This document shows, one piece after another, positions 27,209 through 35,768 of a stretch of 35,768 nt of DNA. A program made the translations under genes and the position numbers. Numbering within the stretch: position 1 is the first letter of the stretch; every line of letters starts with the position of its first letter. Source of the DNA: an uncultured bacterium (lineage in GTDB: Bacteria; Pseudomonadota; Alphaproteobacteria; Sphingomonadales; Sphingomonadaceae). The stretch is taken from the NCBI GenBank assembly GCA_903884945.1, contig CAISGR010000287.1, positions 1 through 35,768 of the forward strand, written 5' to 3'. The notes beneath the pieces were generated by a model. That model saw only the letters and a list, made by a program, of their open reading frames with translations, did not search any database and was not told the DNA's origin.

Positions 27209-28338
27209 ATGCCAGCATCGAGAGTCTTCGGCGACCGCATCGACTCCCGAACGGGGCTTCGGCGGTGGCTTGTGCCGACCTCGCTGCGATGGACTCGGCT
27301 GGCCGCGCCGCTGTTGCTTCTACAGGCGGCCGTCCCTGGAGTGCCGCGCGCTGTACCCGTTCAGCCGTTGCGGCTCGTCATGGTGGATGTCGAGGGTGGC
27401 GCGGCGATGCTCCTGGTGACTCCGCAGGGCCGCTCGGTCCTGATCGACGCGGGCTGGCCGAGCGGGTTCCGCGGGGCCGATCCATCGCAGTCGAGCGCGA
27501 CGCGCATCATGGCGGCGACTCGCGCGCTCGGGGTCAACCGGATCGATTACCTGATCGTCACGCATTACCATCTCGACCATGTCGGCGGTGTGGCGGACCT
27601 GCTCGCACGGATACCGGTCGGCACAGTGATCGATCATGGGCCCAATCGGGAACTGCCCGCCGCCGGGGCAGCACCGGGTCCGAACGATGCTGCGGCGCTC
27701 TATGCGCGGTATGAGGGGGCCATCGCTGCGCATCCGCACCGTATCGTGAAGCCCGGCGAACGCGTCGTCACGGGATCGCTCGTCATAGATATCGTTGCCG
27801 CCGACCGTGCCGTGCTGGTGCGGAAGGGGCGCTCTGGCGCGGGCTGCGCGGATGCCCGGCTAGCCGATCAGGGCAATGGCGGGGAAGAAAATCCGCGAGC
27901 GATCGGGATCGTCGCGCATTTCGGCGCGGTCCGGATCGTCAGTCTCGCAGACGTGACCGCGGATGTCGAATGGGGCTGCTCTGCCCAGCGGACCGGCTCG
28001 GCCGGGCCGATTTGCTGATTGTGTCGCATCATGGCTCGCGGCTCAGCACCAGCCCGCAACTGTTCGCGGCGCTGGCGCCGCGCGTCGCGCTGATGGGCAA
28101 GGGTGGGGGACGAGCGCGTGTTCGAGACGATTGCTGCCGCGTCCTCGCACCCGGTGCTGTGGCAGCAGCATTTCGCCACCCGTAGCCCGGCTGCGAACCG
28201 ACCCCCCGCCTATATCGCCAACCTGGCCGCCGAACCGACCTGGGCTTCGCACTCAACGCCGCCCTATGGCCGGACGGGCTAATGGAGGTGAACAATCCCC
28301 GCACCGGCTATCGCGAGGCCTATCCCGCAAAGCGCTGA
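27209..28338 (+). pseudogene. MBL-fold (ComEC-like) metallo-hydrolase, frameshifted
   Basis: The N-terminal part is intact and recognisable: a hydrophobic signal segment (LAAPLLLLQAAVPGVPRAVP), VMVDVEGGAAMLLVTPQGRS, LIDAGWPSGFRG and the zinc motif THYHLDH (HxHxDH). After DVTADVEW the frame breaks at a GGGG run (27972-27975) that needs one more G; the next frame gives LCPADRLGRADLLIVSHHGS and FAALAPRVALMG. A second break at 28099-28109 has an extra G in GGGGG plus an apparent 12-base loss. A third near 28237 lacks one G. Corrected, the protein ends NNPRTGYREAYPAKR at TGA 28336-28338. As written, translation stops at 28018. It has its own GTATAC operator. Confidence 0.85.
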
Positions 28339-28352
28339 GCGTTGGGCCTCCC

Positions 28353-31300
28353 TCAATAGTCCTTCGAATAACGCAGGTTGAGTGAGGTCCCGTTCGAGCC
28401 GCCTGTCTGACTGAGGATGCTGAGCGTCCTCGACAGCGCGATTTCAAGCTGGGTAGCGGTGAAGCCGCGCGTGTCGGTGACGATCTCCACATAGATATTG
28501 TTGGAGATATATTTGCCGGCGGCGACCGCGGTGCCGCGACCGGTGGTTTCGTCCGCGCCGAGGATCCGCAGCCGATCGATACCAGTAGCCGAGCGCAGCT
28601 TGCCGAGAGGATTAAGGCCACCGCCCGCACCGCGCAGCGAATTGAGCGCGGCGGCGAGCTGGATCGCCTGGGTCGGCGACAATTCCGTGATCGAATTGCC
28701 GAACAGGATGCGTGACAGCAATTCATCCTGGGGGAGGCTGGGCGAGGAAGTGAAGCTGATCTGCGGATTCAGCGCGCGGCCGGAGATGCTGATCGTGACG
28801 GCAGTGCCCGAGACGGTGCCGGTCGCGGTCATGGACAGGGTTGGATTGGAGACGGCGCCCCCTTCGAAGCGGATCACGCTGCTGGAATCGAGATCGAAGC
28901 GCTTGCCGGCGAAATTATAGGTTCCGCGGACCAGATCGACATCGCCCACCACCACTGGTGCGGCGGAGGTGCCGGTGACCCGGAGATTGGCGCTCCATTC
29001 GCTTTCCAGTCCCATGCCGGTGACGAACAGTCGATTGTCGGCCCGAATTTTTAGATCGAGCTTGAACAGCCCCGGCGGGCCGGCGGCCGCTGCTTGCTGC
29101 GCCGCCTGGGCGCGACTGGTTCCCTTGCGCCGCACGCCCTGCAACTCGGTCACTTCTGCCGCGCCCTGGCGAATGATTTCATAGCGCACCTCCGGCAGCC
29201 GCAACGTGCCCGAGATCAGCGCCCCGTTCGCCCGGCTGTTGGTAACAGAGATATCGCCCGACACGGTCGCACCCAGCGCGTCGCTGCGCGCAAGCTGCGC
29301 ATTGCTCAGCGTTGCGCGCAGATCAATCGGGAAGCCGGCTGCGGCACCGAAGCCGACACTTCCCTTGGCCGTTACGGTCCCGCGCCCGGCCCGACCGCTG
29401 AAATCGGTGATGTCGAGACGGTCGTTGGTGAAGCGCCCGGCAAGTCGGATACTGCTGATCCGGGTGCCATAGGTTCCATTGTCGTAGGTCAGCGTGTTGG
29501 CGCGCATCACGCCGGTGAGTTGTGGATTGGACAGGCGGCCGGAGAAATCAGCTGCGATCCCGATCGGGCCTGAAAGTTGCTGATTGGCGATGCCCGCCAG
29601 ACTCCACAGCACATCGGCCGGCCCGTTATAGCGCACGCCTCCCGACAGCGGTGCTTCCGTCAGGGCGGTCGTCCAGTAACCGCCGCCGACCGGCTGGAGC
29701 CGTATCTGAGCGCGGCCGATGACCGCGCCGCTGTGACGGATCAACGCCGCGAGCGTGCCACCTTCCGGTCGCAGGCTGCCCTGGGCGACGAGATCGACCG
29801 GGGTCGAGACGATCGCGGCGCCCGAGCGGGTGAAGTTCCTGACCTCGAGACGCAGCTCGGCGCGCGGAAAGGCGCTGCCGACCTGCGCGAAATCCAGGGC
29901 CCCGGTCGCCCGGCCGCCGAGGCCAGCGCCCGCCGCAACGCTGTTGAGAAGGGCGATATCGAGATTGTCGAACCGCGCCTGTACTTCGCGTGCACTGCCC
30001 AATCGACCCGCGATGCGCACCTGCCCCTGCGGCACGACGACCGCGACAGGTTGCAAGGTGTAGACGCCGCGCAACACCCGGATCTGCGCGGGCTGGGCAA
30101 GGTGGAAGGGGACGTTACCGACCTGGCCCTGCGCGGCGACGCGGTAGAGATCCGGCGAAAGCTGGGCGTTCGCCGCGAGGCGGAAGGTTGCCCCGCTCTG
30201 GCCGTTGGCCACAAGCTGCGCCGTACCGTGGCCGTCCCGGTAATTGACCTTGGCGCGTGCCGCCTCGAGGAAGAGGGTGCCCTGGCGCACGCCGGCCAGC
30301 TGGACGTCGGCAAGCACCTCCGGCGCGCGCGGATAGAGGGTCAGGGTAGCCTCGACGATCGCACGGTCTATCACCAGGCCGGCCTGGCCCGGGATATGGG
30401 CATTGCTGGCTCGCGCGGAGATCTGCGCGCGCTGTACCGAACCGGCAGCGGCCAGGTCGACGCTGCCGGTGAACCCCGATCCATTGGCGGTGAGCCGGCC
30501 GGCAAACGGACCCGCGGCGGTCTGGCGAACCGTGCCGGCGAAAAGGATGCCGGCGAAGCGCGCCTTGTGCACGTCGATCGTCAGTGGGCCCTTGCCCGTC
30601 CTGACCAGAATATCGGCGTCAATCGGCCCATAGGGCGAGCCGCCGCTTGCAGTAACGGCATAGCCACCACCGGTTCCGCGTACCGTCGCCTCGACATTGG
30701 TGAGCTGGATGCCGATGTTCGGCCGGCTTGCGTGCACGCGGACGAGCGGCTGATCGACGGTGCCCGATACCGCCATTGCCAGTGGCCCATATTGAATGGA
30801 ATGTCCCTGGGCGGTGAACGCGATCCGGCCATCGGGTTGATAGCTTCCCGTGCCGTCGGCCAGCAGGAATCGCGGAGCGGCGATGCGCAGGTCGCGAACC
30901 TGGACAAGGCCTTGCGGGTCGACGCTGACATTGCCTGTAACGACCGTCTTGCCGCCGAGGAATTCGGCGACGCTGTCATTGTCGATCCGTACGCTGGTCG
31001 CGCTGAAGCGTCCCTGCAGGCCGAAGCCGCCCGATGCGACCGTCTTGAGGTTCATGTCGGTCGTGAGATCGACGATGCCGATACCGTCGATGCGGTATTG
31101 GTTGACTCTGCCCTTCAGGGCGCCGCGGTAGATGCCGGTGGAGAGATCGGCCACGACCACCGCCGTGGCGTCGATCTGCGGCGATCGGATCCGCAGATTG
31201 TCCGACAAGAGCGTATCGCCGCTGACGGCAAGGCTGCCGTCGACTGTCACCTTGGTAAGCAGGCCGCCGGCTGCGGCGTTGAGGCCGGTAACGCGCGCGA

Positions 31301-32549
31301 TCCTCGCGGAGACGGGAATGACGATGCGGTCCGCATCGACCCGCGCCTTTCCCTCGGCATAGAAGCCTTGGACGACGGTTTTGCCGAAGCCGATCGCCGC
31401 CGCGGTGATCTTGTAGTCCACCAGCGGTCGGGCGAAGGCACCATCGAGGCGCAGCGATATGCCGACATCGCGGCCATTCAGATTGTCGGCGATCGCGCCC
31501 GGGGTCAGCAGGCGCGCATCGACCTGTACCGCCTCGAAGCGGTTTCGCCCGAAGTCGATCAGCCCGCCGGCGGTGACGGCAAGCGCCTCCGAATGCAGCC
31601 TGAGGCGGGTATCGGCGCTGCGGTTGGCAAGTCGGGCGGAGAGGTCGACGGACAGGGCGGGTGCTGTCAGGCGTTCGATCGGGCCGGTCAGTATCAACCC
31701 CGGATGAAGCGGACCGCGGACGGTGACCGTGCCGTTCCGTGCCGCGAGGGCGAGCTTGGCAAGCGGCCGGCCGCCGAGCGATGCAGCGGCGCTGCCGGTC
31801 CAGGACGCCCAGCTGCCCCGGCCGTCGATGCGGGCGACGAGCGGCTGGGAAAATCCGCCCATGCCAGCGATGATGCCGTCGGCAGGCGCGTTCAGCACGG
31901 CCTTTGCGACCAGCCTGTCCTGGTCGGGGACGGCATCGAGGAGCAGCGCGAGCCGATCGCCGCCATCCAGCGCCGCGGCCCTGCCTTCGAGCTGGACACG
32001 GCCATCGACGATGTGGATGGCGGCATCGAGCGTCGCCGAACGGCGCGTTCCGACGACAGGGGCGCCAAGCACAAGCCTGTCGACCCGCAGCCGGCCTATG
32101 TCGATATCAAGGTCGGGCAGGAGGGAGGCGTTCGGATCGCTCGGGACGGCCTTGGGTTCGGGAAGGCGGGCGAGCGTAATCAGCGGGGCGGTCGCCGAGC
32201 GAACATCGATATGCGAACGGAGATAAGCGAAGGGGCGCCAGTCTAGATCGATCCGCGGCGCCGTTGCAAAGACCCCCTTCGGATCACTGACCCGGAGGTC
32301 GCGGATCACAAGCTTGCCGTAGAGCGACCCGTCGACACTGCCGAGTTCGAATTTCAGGCCGGACGCGGTCTCATATCCCGAGAGCTGGCCGACGAGAAAG
32401 CGACGGCCGGGCGCGGTATCGAGCGCAAGGAGCGCTAGCGCCGCGAACGCGGCCAGCGCCGCGACCACGATCCCCGCCCACAGCGCGATTCGCCGGCCGA
32501 GGGGGTGACGGATTGCCGCCGCGGCCTGATCCCCCTGAACCTGCTCCAT
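28353..32549 (-). CDS. tamB: TamB-like translocation and assembly module protein
   Basis: TamB is an inner-membrane-anchored periplasmic bridge that, with TamA, helps outer-membrane biogenesis and lipid transport. The 1398-residue product begins MEQVQGDQAAAAIRHPLGRR, followed by one membrane segment (IALWAGIVVAALAAFAALAL), a long chain of beta-rich AsmA/DUF490-like repeats and the conserved C-terminal TamB domain (SLPQDELLSRILFGNSITEL, ending NLRYSKDY). ATG 32549 shares its A with the tamA TGA (TGATG), supporting this start and translational coupling. A frame open from 35027 fuses it to shifted tamA sequence; that fusion is an artefact. It is convergent with the MBL-fold gene, 14 bases apart. 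Confidence 0.94.
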   Translation of the reverse strand: MEQVQGDQAAAAIRHPLGRRIALWAGIVVAALAAFAALALLALDTAPGRRFLVGQLSGYETASGLKFELGSVDGSLYGKLVIRDLRVSDPKGVFATAPRIDLDWRPFAYLRSHIDVRSATAPLITLARLPEPKAVPSDPNASLLPDLDIDIGRLRVDRLVLGAPVVGTRRSATLDAAIHIVDGRVQLEGRAAALDGGDRLALLLDAVPDQDRLVAKAVLNAPADGIIAGMGGFSQPLVARIDGRGSWASWTGSAAASLGGRPLAKLALAARNGTVTVRGPLHPGLILTGPIERLTAPALSVDLSARLANRSADTRLRLHSEALAVTAGGLIDFGRNRFEAVQVDARLLTPGAIADNLNGRDVGISLRLDGAFARPLVDYKITAAAIGFGKTVVQGFYAEGKARVDADRIVIPVSARIARVTGLNAAAGGLLTKVTVDGSLAVSGDTLLSDNLRIRSPQIDATAVVVADLSTGIYRGALKGRVNQYRIDGIGIVDLTTDMNLKTVASGGFGLQGRFSATSVRIDNDSVAEFLGGKTVVTGNVSVDPQGLVQVRDLRIAAPRFLLADGTGSYQPDGRIAFTAQGHSIQYGPLAMAVSGTVDQPLVRVHASRPNIGIQLTNVEATVRGTGGGYAVTASGGSPYGPIDADILVRTGKGPLTIDVHKARFAGILFAGTVRQTAAGPFAGRLTANGSGFTGSVDLAAAGSVQRAQISARASNAHIPGQAGLVIDRAIVEATLTLYPRAPEVLADVQLAGVRQGTLFLEAARAKVNYRDGHGTAQLVANGQSGATFRLAANAQLSPDLYRVAAQGQVGNVPFHLAQPAQIRVLRGVYTLQPVAVVVPQGQVRIAGRLGSAREVQARFDNLDIALLNSVAAGAGLGGRATGALDFAQVGSAFPRAELRLEVRNFTRSGAAIVSTPVDLVAQGSLRPEGGTLAALIRHSGAVIGRAQIRLQPVGGGYWTTALTEAPLSGGVRYNGPADVLWSLAGIANQQLSGPIGIAADFSGRLSNPQLTGVMRANTLTYDNGTYGTRISSIRLAGRFTNDRLDITDFSGRAGRGTVTAKGSVGFGAAAGFPIDLRATLSNAQLARSDALGATVSGDISVTNSRANGALISGTLRLPEVRYEIIRQGAAEVTELQGVRRKGTSRAQAAQQAAAAGPPGLFKLDLKIRADNRLFVTGMGLESEWSANLRVTGTSAAPVVVGDVDLVRGTYNFAGKRFDLDSSSVIRFEGGAVSNPTLSMTATGTVSGTAVTISISGRALNPQISFTSSPSLPQDELLSRILFGNSITELSPTQAIQLAAALNSLRGAGGGLNPLGKLRSATGIDRLRILGADETTGRGTAVAAGKYISNNIYVEIVTDTRGFTATQLEIALSRTLSILSQTGGSNGTSLNLRYSKDY

Positions 32550-34709
32550 CAGAAGGCCTGCCCGATTGAGATATAGAGCGCCACCTTGGATTCGCCCGGA
32601 CGTCGCGCGATCGGCGTGGCGACGTCGAGCCTGAGTGGTCCGAAATTGGTATAGAAGCGTCCGCCGATACCGGCGCCAAAGCGCAGATCGGTGAACTGCG
32701 GCAATGTCGACGCATAGGCCTGGCCCAGGTCGACAAAGGGCACTATGCCGAAATTGCCGAAGCGATAGCGCGCTTCGACCGCGCCCTCGACGAGGCTGCG
32801 GCCGCCGACCGGATCGCCGTTCGGATCGCGGGGGCCAAGCTGCTGATAGCCGAAGCCGCGCACCGAGCCCCCGCCCCCCGCATAAAGGCGGCGTGACGGG
32901 GCAATCGCGTCGCGCGGCGCACCGGCGATCGAGGCGGCGCGCGCGCGCGGCGATCACCAGGCTGTCCGACATCGGATAATAGACGCTGCCGTCCACCTGG
33001 CCGCGGAAATAGCGGTAATTCTGCCCTTCGGTCTGCTCGATCTCCGGACTCAGGCGAAGCTGCAGGCGGAAGCCCTTCGTCGGATCGAGAAGGCTGTTCG
33101 AGCTGTCATAGGCGATCTGGCCGTTGAGGCCGCCGATCGCATAATTCTGGTACGCCCGCTTGCCGCTGGCATATTGATAGGCGTCTTCTCGTGTTCCGAG
33201 CAGCTCAAAGCCATAGGCCCAAGTCCATTTCTTCTGCCAGATCGGCGTCGAGTCGCGTGAGATCCGGCCGATCAGGCCGACGGTCAGCGCAGTGTAGGCA
33301 TCATAGTCCTGTCGCTGGGCGGCAAGCGAAAGCAGCACTGTCCTGTCTCTTCGTCCGGCGTTCGCGCGACGAAACGTGGTTGCGAGGCCCTGGTCCTGCG
33401 TCCCAGCGGTTCCGGTGATAGTCAGCGAACCTTCGGGCCTGAACAGGTTACGGTGAGTCCAGCTCGCGTCGAGGCGGAAGCCTTGGCCGGTCGAGTAGCC
33501 CGCCGTTGCGGCGCGGCGCCGTGCCTTGCCGGCATTCTGGGTCACCAGCAGATCGACGATCTCGGTACCGTCAGCCGCTGTGGCGCCGGTCCTGCGCGGC
33601 TGGACGGCGACGCTGTCGAACAGGCTGGTGGCGACCAGCGCCTCGCGCAGGTCGTTAACCTTTCGCTCGTCATAGAGTTCGCCCGGGCGAAAGCGGGCGA
33701 GGACGCCCACATGCTCGGCATTGAAGGCAAGCTTGCCGGTGGTCGAATAGGTGCCGAATGTCGATCGCGGACCGGGATCGACCGGCAATGTATAGTCGCC
33801 GACATGAGTGGCGTCGTCGAGGACGATGTCGCGCTGCCCGAGCGTAACGAAGGGATAGCCCTGCTGCGGCAGCTTCAGGCTGACTGCGGCCTCTGCTGCT
33901 TCGATCGCTGGCGCGACGATCGGGTCGCCTGCCCGCAACGCGAGCGCCTCGCGAGCAAGACCGGGCGGCGCGGTATCGGGACCGTCGATCACGATCGTCC
34001 CGAGATTGTAGCGCGCGCCGGGTGACGCGCTGATGGTCGCGGTTACACGACCCGGCTGACCCGCATCAGGCTCGACGAGCGAGGAAATCACTGCGTCATA
34101 ATAGCCCTCGGCCCGCAATAGGCGTAGCGCGAGCGCTTCATCCTCCCGCGCGCGCGCCTCGATCATCGCGCCGTTGGCTACTTTGCCATTACCTTGGTCG
34201 AGCGCCGAGAGCGATCGGAAGCGGCTTTCGAGCCCGAGGGAATCGAGCCCCTGGACCTTGACGGCATAGCGGATGTCAGGCGCTGAATCGGCCTTTTCTG
34301 CTGCTACAGTGCTGGCTGCGGACGGCTCGACGTCGAAGCCTGCCAGCGGCGGCAATGGCTGGCTCAGGACCGGATCGACCGACGCTGTCGGGGCTGCCGG
34401 TGGGGGTGTGGCGCTGGTCGCGGTGGGTGTCCCGGTCTGGCTCGCAGGCATCGCATCGATGCTTTCAAGCGGTTCCATAGGGGCGGCAAGCGCGGGGTCG
34501 ATCGGCGGGAGCGCCTTCTGGAATTGCGACTCCGGAATAATGTCGCTCTCCGCTAGCGGCGCAGACTGGTCGGATCGCGCCTGCGCCAGCGGATCCGGTA
34601 CGCGTTGCGCCGATAGCGACGATGGGAGGGTGCACAGGCTCGCAAGCGCGAAGGGGAGGGGATGTCTCGACTTCAAAGCGGGTGTTCCGGGACGCGAGCG
34701 GGAATTCAT
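32549..34709 (-). pseudogene. tamA: TamA-like outer-membrane assembly protein with one frameshift
   Basis: This is a BamA/Omp85-superfamily protein: signal peptide (MNSRSRPGTPALKSRHPLPF onward), a Pro/Ala-rich linker, POTRA domains (IRYAVKVQGLDSLGLESRFR; YNLGTIVIDGPDTAPPG; LYDERKVNDLREALVATSLF) and a 16-strand barrel. The frame breaks in a GC dinucleotide run at 32937-32949 after DSLVIAARAR. The other frame continues GGGSVRGFGYQQLGPRDPNG with the VRGF loop motif and ends VALYISIGQAF with terminal Phe at TGA 32551-32549. Restoring one GC unit (or removing one base) gives a full-length protein of about 720 residues. Because the remainder is perfect, a sequencing error or dinucleotide slippage is more likely than old decay. 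It overlaps tamB by one base. Confidence 0.88.
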
Positions 34710-34809
34710 GGGGCTGGCGGGGCCGCGCGGGGCATCGCCGGGCCCTTCAGAAAGGGACGTATGACTGCGTAACGACCGAGCGCGGGATTGGCTCCCGCAG
34801 CACGCCGCA

Positions 34810-35469
34810 CTAGCGTAGTAGCCGGGCCACGATCGGCGCGATACCTCGGACCACGATATCCACCCCGCGCGGGTTGGGGTGCATCCCGTCCGCCTGGAGC
34901 AGCGATGGTTGGGCTGCGACCCCGGCGAGGAAAAAAGGATAGAGCGCGGCCCCGTGCGCACGGGCAAGCTGGGGATAGATCGGCTCGAAGCGCGTGGCAT
35001 AGGAGCGGCCCATATTCGGGGCGGCACGCATCCCTGCGACCAGGGTCCTTATGCCGCGCCGTTGCAACTCGGCGAGGATCGCGTCGATATTTGCGCGGGT
35101 CTCGGCCGGGCTCAGCCCGCGCAGCATGTCGTTGGCGCCGAGTTCGACGATGACGAGGTCCGGCTTCGCCTTCAGCGCTTTCAGCACCCAGGCAAGCCGG
35201 GCTCGCCCGGCGGCGCTGGTATCACCCGAAACACCGGCGTTCTGAACCAGGACAGCTATGCCGTTGCGGCGTAACGAGGCCTCCAGTCGCGCTGGAAACG
35301 CTTCGGCCGGCCGTAAACCATAGCCCGCGGTCAGGCTGTCGCCGAACGCCAGGACGAGCTTTTCCCGTGCTTCCGCATGGGCCGGCGCCAGTAACGGCAG
35401 CATGCACGAAAGGACGACGGCTTGGACAAAGCGCAGCGCCACGCCATATGCTGCTTTCCTGCGTTTCAT
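34810..35469 (-). CDS. tesA: TesA-type arylesterase / lysophospholipase (SGNH family)
   Basis: The 219-residue periplasmic esterase has a signal peptide (hydrophobic FVQAVVLSCMLPLLAPAHAE). Block I is LAFGDSLTAGYGL with the catalytic Ser, block II has NAGVSGDTSAAG, block III is ELGANDMLRG and block V is DGMHPNPRGVD with Asp/His. These are the TesA/arylesterase subgroup signatures. ATG 35469 begins MKRRKAAYG; an in-frame upstream Met at 35487 would overlap the divergent start. It is divergent from an ABC-ATPase gene by 16 bases, the classic tesA/ybbA arrangement, and 100 bases upstream of tamA. Confidence 0.92.
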   Translation of the reverse strand: MKRRKAAYGVALRFVQAVVLSCMLPLLAPAHAEAREKLVLAFGDSLTAGYGLRPAEAFPARLEASLRRNGIAVLVQNAGVSGDTSAAGRARLAWVLKALKAKPDLVIVELGANDMLRGLSPAETRANIDAILAELQRRGIRTLVAGMRAAPNMGRSYATRFEPIYPQLARAHGAALYPFFLAGVAAQPSLLQADGMHPNPRGVDIVVRGIAPIVARLLR

Positions 35470-35485
35470 CGGACCACCCTTCACC

Positions 35486-35768
35486 ATGACAGACAAGCAT
35501 ATCGCGATCCGCGCGCGGGATGTCACCCTCGCGCTTGGCGCTGGGGAGGCGCGGGTCGGAATATTGAAGGGAATCGATCTGGAGATCGAAGCCGGCAGCA
35601 GTGTCGCGCTGCTCGGCGCCTCGGGGTCGGGGAAATCCTCGCTGGTGTTCAATATTCTCGACCGCGCCCTGCGCCAGCGCCTGTACCATTCCGGCGAAGT
35701 CCCCGGCGAACACGATGCCATCGAAGGCGGCGAATGGATCAAAAGGGTGATTACGATTGACCAGGAGC
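35486..35768 (+). CDS. YbbA-like ABC ATPase start joined to UvrA-like sequence (chimeric, runs off edge)
   Basis: The frame from ATG 35486 is open to the edge. Residues 1-53 (MTDKHIAIRARDVTL, then ILKGIDLEIEAGSSVALLGA and Walker A GASGSGKSSL at 44-53) are the start of a YbbA/LolD-type ABC transporter ATPase, as expected opposite tesA. The following residues VFNILDRALRQRLYHSGEVP and GEHDAIEGGEWIKRVITIDQ are instead the second nucleotide-binding region of UvrA, where the family continues SPIGR. The change falls at the Walker A DNA (35615-35644), which the two families share. A real fusion with this layout would make little sense, so a contig-end chimera is likely. Confidence 0.75.
   Translation, partial: MTDKHIAIRARDVTLALGAGEARVGILKGIDLEIEAGSSVALLGASGSGKSSLVFNILDRALRQRLYHSGEVPGEHDAIEGGEWIKRVITIDQE

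Noticed and set aside
29577..32246. 889-codon open frame on the plus strand
   Set aside because: It lies wholly antisense to tamB and is a GC-frame shadow with no recognisable domain.
28353..35027. 2224-residue TamA-TamB fusion
   Set aside because: It exists only because of the frame change at 32937-32949. The proper tamA end and the tamA/tamB TGATG overlap are visible in the other frame.

Overview
This is high-GC DNA from an alphaproteobacterium, most likely a Sphingomonas or close sphingomonad. The evidence is the gene order recG / sdhE-mfd, an alphaproteobacterial DksA with a dismantled zinc finger, an RcdA (CtrA-degradation) homologue beside two DUF465 genes, single-domain PilZ proteins, a tamA-tamB outer-membrane pair and a large TonB-dependent receptor. 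I saw no rRNA, tRNA, CRISPR array or transposase.

Layout. 1-4730: mfd (runs off the left edge) with sdhE upstream, divergent from recG. 4861-9727: a minus-strand series serS-surE-LytM lipoprotein-tyrS-PilZ; serS and surE share one base. 9822-11358: a host-attachment-family protein and, convergent to it, a Ser/Gly/Thr-rich protein with a PEP-CTERM-like tail. 11795-13851: dksA, PilZ, two DUF465 genes and rcdA, a stress and cell-cycle block. 13883-18148: nitronate monooxygenase, a secreted M1 aminopeptidase and a gamma-carbonic-anhydrase-like protein.

18207-28338 is an accessory catabolic-looking locus: a fragment resembling a CE15-type esterase, an SGNH hydrolase, a broken PQQ-dependent dehydrogenase, a TonB receptor, a PQQ-type beta-propeller protein, a small cytochrome c and a broken metallo-beta-lactamase-fold hydrolase. 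Four transcription units (receptor, propeller, cytochrome, hydrolase) each carry a GTATAC-centred palindrome upstream, three of them strong, of the kind used by FadR-subfamily GntR repressors. No regulator gene is visible. A reasonable model is outer-membrane uptake, periplasmic ester cleavage, and quinoprotein oxidation with electrons passed to the cytochrome. The substrate is unknown.

28353-35768: tamB and tamA (overlapping by one base; tamA is frameshifted in a GC dinucleotide run), a TesA-type arylesterase, and a divergent ABC-ATPase start.

Both edges look chimeric. At the left, 59 bases of mfd recur 372 bases (124 codons) further in and replace the expected Mfd sequence. At the right, an ABC-transporter ATPase turns into UvrA-like sequence at the Walker A motif. 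With several one-base indels in short homopolymers, this means assembly or sequencing error must be weighed against real pseudogene decay.
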